From CAZBPZ01 sp964493955 (GTDB lineage Bacteria > Chloroflexota > Dehalococcoidia > Dehalococcoidales > Fen-1064), in contig CAZBPZ010000061.1 in NCBI GenBank assembly GCA_964493955.1, forward strand, positions 1-9,883: 9,883 nucleotides of DNA, in the 5' to 3' direction. Positions 6,447 to 9,883 of this stretch are shown piece after piece. The notes below the pieces were generated by a model that was not told where the DNA came from, ran no database searches, and saw only the letters and a program-made list of their open reading frames with translations. The stretch's first letter is position 1; every line of letters begins with the position of its first letter. The translations under genes and the position numbers were made by a program.

Positions 6447-7697
6447 TTATTCCATCCCGTCGTTGCCCGGTGGTCCGCCAGCCGCTTCGGCCTGCCCCCG
6501 TGCCGTCCACAGGAAGAAGGCGCTGACGAGCGTCACCGCCGCCAGGCTGAGGCTGGCAGCGGTAAACGTGAACTCAAAGCCATAGCGGTCGATAAGGTTA
6601 CCGATTACCGGTGTCACCAGGCCGGCCACCTCGGCCCCGGCAAAAAAGTAGATGCCGAGGATGGTAGAGCGCCGGCTCGGCGGTGTCTCGCCGGCGATGA
6701 AGGCCTCGGAGGTGGGCATGCGGGTGTTGCTGGCCAGCCCCAGCAGCAGCATCACCACCACCAGCGCCGGCACCGTGGTGGCCAGGCCCATCAGGTAGAG
6801 CAGCGGGGCCGAAAGCAGGCACACCGCCAGCAGTACCGGTATCCGGCCGAGCTTGTCGGAAAGGTAGCCGCCGAGCGGGGCCGCCACCAGCCCGACGGCC
6901 GGCATCACCGCCACCAGCATGGCGGCCGTCCCCTCGGCAACACCCAGCCCGTCAACGGCATAGAGCGCCACGTAGGACAGCACCGACTGCACCAGTGTGC
7001 CGGCGGACACGCTCATGACAATGAAAGGCACCAGCCTCCGCCAGCGGATTCGGACAGTCTCAACCGGGGGTGGTGGGGCAGTTTGGGCGGGCAGCCCCGC
7101 CAGGATGCGCCGCTGGCGGCGGCCCAGCAGCAGGTAAAGTGCTACCCCCAGCACGAAGGCCGGCATGGCCAGGGAGATGTAGGCCACCCGCCACCCCCAG
7201 GCCACGGCAATCGGGGCGGCGATGAGGGGCACCGCCCAGAAGGCGCTGCTGCCGCCGATAAGGTGAATGCCGAGCGCCCGCCCCCGCCGCTGCGGGGCGA
7301 TGCTGGCGGAGATGGCAGCCGCCGCCGCTGGATGGTAGCCGCCACCCAGCAGGGCCGCCAGCACCAGGAAGACCACCAGCAGGAGGTAGGTCTGCGAAAG
7401 GCCCACCGCCACCCCGGCCAGCGCCACCCCGGAAATACTGATGGCCACCATCACCCTTGCCCCGAGGCGGTCGGCCAGCCAGCCGGCGGGAAGCTGGGCG
7501 ATGCCGTAGGTAATGGCAAAAGCCGAAAAGACAACCCCCGCCTGCGTGTAGTTGAGGCCAAGCTCGGTGCGTATCATCGGCATCAGCGGCCGCAGCATGG
7601 CACCGACGATATGGTGGCCGAAATGGGCCAGGACAAAGAGCGGCAGCAGGCCGGAGAAGAGGACACCAAGGTCAGGCCGCTTGAGCAGGCTCTTCAT
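6447..7697 (-). CDS. MFS transporter, fosmidomycin-resistance/drug-efflux-like
   Basis: A 416-aa, 12-helix major facilitator. The first helix covers about residues 11-33. Motif A appears as GWLADRLGARV (72-82), with the matching second-half loop GGYLSDKLGRIPVL at 276-289. A polar central loop with a proline run sits at about 192-218. The glycine-rich GGGYHPAAAAAIS (118-130), with a His-Pro in helix 4, resembles the YHPA motif of Fsr-type fosmidomycin-resistance exporters; this relation is by motif only. The short tail is Gly/Glu-rich and polar. The ATG at 7697 is needed to include the first helix, yet no clear Shine-Dalgarno precedes it. The gap to the upstream DUF438 gene on the same strand is 96 nt with no obvious terminator, so co-transcription is possible. 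Export of a small toxic molecule is the likeliest role; substrate unknown. Confidence 0.87.
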   Translation of the reverse strand: MKSLLKRPDLGVLFSGLLPLFVLAHFGHHIVGAMLRPLMPMIRTELGLNYTQAGVVFSAFAITYGIAQLPAGWLADRLGARVMVAISISGVALAGVAVGLSQTYLLLVVFLVLAALLGGGYHPAAAAAISASIAPQRRGRALGIHLIGGSSAFWAVPLIAAPIAVAWGWRVAYISLAMPAFVLGVALYLLLGRRQRRILAGLPAQTAPPPPVETVRIRWRRLVPFIVMSVSAGTLVQSVLSYVALYAVDGLGVAEGTAAMLVAVMPAVGLVAAPLGGYLSDKLGRIPVLLAVCLLSAPLLYLMGLATTVPALVVVMLLLGLASNTRMPTSEAFIAGETPPSRRSTILGIYFFAGAEVAGLVTPVIGNLIDRYGFEFTFTAASLSLAAVTLVSAFFLWTARGQAEAAGGPPGNDGME

Positions 7698-7793
7698 ATC
7701 AGAATATCAGACACTCTGCCGCCAAAGGATACCGTGCGGCCTGCTCACGGTTGGCCCCGCCGCGGCGCCCTCACGCCGGCCCCGGCCCGGCCC

Positions 7794-9206
7794 CTAGTCC
7801 CAGTCGAGCAGGCGCCGCTCCCCTTCCAGGGCCCGGATAGAGGTCACGTCCTGCGAGACCTCCAGGCAGCCGCGGTAGGTACCGTCGGCGGCACGCAGGG
7901 CATAGTAGCGGATGAGGATAAAGCGCCCTCCGCGGTTTATCCAGAACTCGGCCTCGCTCTTCTCTCCGCTCCGGAAAGCCTCGAGGATGCGGTTGACCAC
8001 GCCGACACTCTGCGGGGGATGGCAGTTCTGCACCGTGCGCCCGATGATAGCCGGGCTGCGCGGGAAAATGCGCTCGGCGCCCCTGGAGTAGTAGACGACA
8101 CGGTCATTCTCGTCCACCACCGTTATGTCAACCGGGAGCCGGTCCAGCACCAGCCCGAGCTGTTCCACGCTCAGGGCACCAGTCCCGAGGCGTATGCTGC
8201 CAGCGGGTACCTCGGCCGCAGCCCCCGCTGCCGGCGACTCCGCGGCCCCGGCCGGCCGTATCCAGGCATAGCCAATTTCCTCCTCCCCCTCCCGGACCTT
8301 GGCCCAGTCGGCCTCGGTCAGCGTCTCCAGTGCCATCGGGAAGAGGATATGCTCTTCCTTGTAGATCATGTCGTCAATCTTCTGGAGGGCGTCTTTCAGG
8401 TCGCTGACCGCCGCCACCTCGTCGGCGGCGACACGGGCACGCGCCTGCTTCAGGCCGGCGCGGATATCATCGTGGATGCCCCACATCACCTGGGTCGGGC
8501 CGGAGACGCCCCGGGCCTCCAGCAGCGGGAAGAGATGGTTCTCTTTCCGCAGGTAATGGAGGTGGATGGATGATAGGTCCTCAAGCAGACCGGCCAGCTC
8601 GTCGCGGCGGGCAGCGAACCGGGTGGCATCGGGCGGGTCTCCCACCTCTGCAAGCAGGCGCCGGATGTCACCAAGCAGCTGCTCGGCCGCCCGGTTCTCC
8701 TTCATAAAGGTGTCCACCGGGTGGCCCGGCCCGGCCTGTGGCACGGCCTGCCTCTCCAGCGCCTCTTTGAAGACCTGGACATGCACGTCGCAGAGCTGGC
8801 GCACCTCGCTCTCCGGGAGTCCCTCGGCAATAAGCCGCTGCTCCAGCTCGGCAATCTCGCCGGGGGTAATGTCCCTGACAAGCTCGCGGAAGCGTGCCCT
8901 GGCCGCTTCCACGTCCTGCCCCCGGTGCAGGTCCCGGATGATACCCTTGAGGACCTCCTGGCGGCTGGCGGCCGTCCCGCCACCCGCCCGCCGCGCCACC
9001 TCGGCCGCTATCTCCGCCACCAGGGTGTCCACCTCAAGGCCGACCACGGCGGCCACGTGGCGCAGGGTGGCCACCTGCCCCAGTGTCTGCCGCATGACGG
9101 GGTTTTCCAGGTCCTTGAACCGCTCCGACTTCCCGACGAGGAAGTCCAGCAGGAAAGGGTACTCCTGCAGCAGGGCCTCTATCTTTGTATCCGCTGTTAT
9201 CTCCAT
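7794..9206 (-). CDS. DUF1858-DUF438-hemerythrin-PAS sensor protein
   Basis: A soluble 470-aa multidomain protein. Residues about 2-60 fit DUF1858 (ITADTKIEALLQEYP start). About 83-150 match the helical DUF438 domain (LKGIIRDLHRG, then LIAEGLPESEVRQLCDVHV). About 160-295 are a hemerythrin-like HHE four-helix bundle with likely iron-ligand His/Glu residues in GHPVDTFMKEN, HLHYLRKENHLFP, WGIHDD and YKEEHILFP. An Ala/Pro-rich linker (about 318-340) leads to a C-terminal PAS domain (about 348-462) with VDITVVDENDRVVYYS, the conserved NCHPP at 394-398 and EVSQDVTSIR. No kinase, cyclase or DNA-binding domain is present, so output must be by protein contact. Hemerythrin domains bind O2 or NO, making a redox or nitrosative sensor a reasonable inference. 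The ATG at 9206 has GGAGGTG (9213-9219) upstream; the GTG at 9215 would overlap that site. Confidence 0.92.
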   Translation of the reverse strand: MEITADTKIEALLQEYPFLLDFLVGKSERFKDLENPVMRQTLGQVATLRHVAAVVGLEVDTLVAEIAAEVARRAGGGTAASRQEVLKGIIRDLHRGQDVEAARARFRELVRDITPGEIAELEQRLIAEGLPESEVRQLCDVHVQVFKEALERQAVPQAGPGHPVDTFMKENRAAEQLLGDIRRLLAEVGDPPDATRFAARRDELAGLLEDLSSIHLHYLRKENHLFPLLEARGVSGPTQVMWGIHDDIRAGLKQARARVAADEVAAVSDLKDALQKIDDMIYKEEHILFPMALETLTEADWAKVREGEEEIGYAWIRPAGAAESPAAGAAAEVPAGSIRLGTGALSVEQLGLVLDRLPVDITVVDENDRVVYYSRGAERIFPRSPAIIGRTVQNCHPPQSVGVVNRILEAFRSGEKSEAEFWINRGGRFILIRYYALRAADGTYRGCLEVSQDVTSIRALEGERRLLDWD

Positions 9207-9212
9207 CCTGCC

Positions 9213-9275
9213 CACCTCCCCGGCCTTCGAGCATAACTACAGGCACATCTTAGCCATCCCGCCCGCCCGGGTCAA
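9213..9275 (-). promoter_or_regulatory. Promoter and ribosome binding site of the DUF438 sensor gene
   Basis: On the minus strand TTGACC (9270-9275), a 17-nt GC-rich spacer and TAAGAT (9247-9252) make a good sigma-70-like promoter, with transcription starting near 9240. A strong GGAGGTG at 9213-9219 then sits eight bases (from GGAGG) before the ATG at 9206. It lies within the divergent region shared with the DUF362 gene. Confidence 0.55.
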
Positions 9276-9304
9276 ACGGCTGGCAATATCCACCCGGCCG
9301 GCGC

Positions 9305-9320
9305 TACAATATTACCCGTG
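9305..9320 (+). promoter_or_regulatory. -10 element and leaderless start of the DUF362 gene
   Basis: TACAAT (9305-9310, 5 of 6 matches) is followed by 7 nt and then the GTG start at 9318, placing the expected transcript 5' end at or beside the start codon. No Shine-Dalgarno and no convincing -35 box are seen; the best 18-nt-spaced candidate, TGGCAA at 9281-9286, is poor. Confidence 0.4.
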
Positions 9321-9883
9321 TCAGCCACACCGTACCCGGCCAGCCAGCCGCGTGTTGCCATTACCCGCGCCGGCGACTACACCCCGGCTACCATCCGGCC
9401 GGCGGTGAGGCATGCCATTGAGCTGGCGGGTGGACTCGACGACCTGGTGCGGCCGGGCCAGCGGGTCTTCGTCAAAGTCAACCTGCTGCCGCCGCCTTCC
9501 CCGCCGGAGCGGGGTATTGTCACCCATCCCGCCCTGGTGGCGGCTGTGATTGAGCTCCTGCTCGAGGCCGGGGGCAAGGTCACCGTGGGCGACGACATCG
9601 ACACGCCCGAAAGCTTCGAAATGTCCGGTCTCCGCCAGGCGTGCCGGCAGCTTGGAGTGCCCCTCGTCAACCTGCGCGAGGCCGGCTTTGTGAAGGTCAG
9701 CGGGCGGGGCCGCCGGCTGCCCGAGGCCTTCGTCTCGCGCCTCGCCGCCGAGGCAGACGTCATCATCAACCTCCCCAAGCTCAAGACGCACTCGCTGACA
9801 GTGCTGACGGGTGCCATCAAGAACATGTACGGCACCCGTCAGCACTGTCAGCGAGTGCGTCTTGAGCTTGGGGAGGTTGATGA
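9318..9883 (+). CDS. DUF362 domain protein, partial and disrupted at the right end
   Basis: The frame runs open from GTG 9318 to the window edge (188 codons). Residues 12-15 (RVAI), KVNLLPP at 53-59, the hydrophobic strand leading to VTVGDD (88-93), and NLPKLKTHSLTVLTGAIKNM with YG (151-172) are typical of DUF362, a family of uncharacterised, often iron-sulfur-associated proteins. GTG 9318 is the only usable start: upstream in this frame there is no ATG, GTG or TTG before the stop at 9234-9236. A family member would continue with a conserved Pro-Gly region after IKNMYG. Instead the frame turns into RQHCQRVRLELGEVDD, which is merely the reverse complement of the preceding codons. Genuine coding sequence therefore probably ends at about 9830-9836; the rest is spurious. 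DUF362 proteins usually exceed 250 residues, so more than a third is likely missing. Confidence 0.82.
   Translation, partial: MSATPYPASQPRVAITRAGDYTPATIRPAVRHAIELAGGLDDLVRPGQRVFVKVNLLPPPSPPERGIVTHPALVAAVIELLLEAGGKVTVGDDIDTPESFEMSGLRQACRQLGVPLVNLREAGFVKVSGRGRRLPEAFVSRLAAEADVIINLPKLKTHSLTVLTGAIKNMYGTRQHCQRVRLELGEVD
9763..9883. repeat. 53-bp perfect inverted repeat (fold-back palindrome) at the window end
   Basis: Bases 9831-9883 are the exact reverse complement of 9763-9815 with no mismatch, separated by a 15-nt loop (9816-9830). The repeat lies wholly inside the DUF362 coding frame and its right arm reaches the last base of the window. The left arm encodes the conserved family block, so it is the original and the right arm is the copy. 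Confidence 0.97.

Noticed and set aside
6432..8573. A 713-codon open frame on the plus strand
   Set aside because: It lies antisense to the MFS and DUF438 genes, both of which have full family signatures. Its product is rich in His, Gln, Gly and Arg without recognisable domains. It is a by-product of GC-rich codon use.
8566..9408. A 280-codon plus-strand frame opposite the DUF438 gene
   Set aside because: It is Ser/Arg-rich and antisense to conserved hemerythrin and DUF438 domains, with no domain of its own.
1..9883. CRISPR arrays, tRNA or rRNA genes, insertion sequences, phage genes
   Set aside because: No spaced direct repeats, no tRNA-like cloverleaf, no transposase or integrase motifs were found; all major frames are accounted for by transporters, the sensor, YkgJ-like and DUF362 genes.

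Overview
The window is GC-rich bacterial DNA, with mostly G or C in third codon positions. It carries eight protein genes; the last runs off the right edge. The mix suggests an anaerobic member of the Chloroflexota, possibly Dehalococcoidia: a lipoprotein binding protein with a Pro/Glu/Thr-rich linker, a DUF438 hemerythrin/PAS sensor, a DUF362 protein, a YkgJ-type cysteine protein and a monocarboxylate-type MFS carrier. This assignment is inferred from gene content, not from a marker gene.

Layout. Positions 1-324 hold no gene. They contain a consensus-like promoter (TTGACA, 17 nt, TAGACT) and a leader of about 230 nt with at least one clear hairpin. Positions 325-4248 (+) are a dipeptide/oligopeptide-type ABC importer operon: DppB-like permease, DppC-like permease and lipoprotein substrate-binding protein. 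No ATPase gene is present. The operon ends at a perfect 13-bp bidirectional terminator (4275-4310). A YkgJ-like metal-binding cysteine protein follows on the minus strand (4334-4873). Divergent from it is an oxalate/formate or monocarboxylate-type MFS carrier (4970-6325, +), whose promoter lies so close that the ATG is nearly leaderless. A second MFS carrier, resembling fosmidomycin-resistance/drug exporters (6447-7697, -), lies downstream of a DUF1858-DUF438-hemerythrin-PAS sensor (7794-9206, -), and the two may be co-transcribed. Divergent from the sensor is a DUF362 gene starting at GTG 9318 (+), also apparently leaderless.

The DUF362 gene is interrupted in an unusual way. The last 53 bases of the window (9831-9883) are the exact reverse complement of 9763-9815, with a 15-nt turn between them. 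The switch falls inside the conserved DUF362 block, right after the IKNMYGT residues. The right end is therefore most likely a fold-back (hairpin) chimera or contig-end artefact rather than genuine gene sequence.

Functionally the window combines uptake (ABC importer lacking its ATPases, organic-acid MFS), efflux (second MFS) and a probable redox/O2/NO-sensing protein (hemerythrin plus PAS). Ordinary families explain nearly everything. I do not see a clear undescribed system. The items most worth checking are the terminal palindrome, the shared promoter architecture with leaderless starts, and the duplicated start signals in front of the binding protein.
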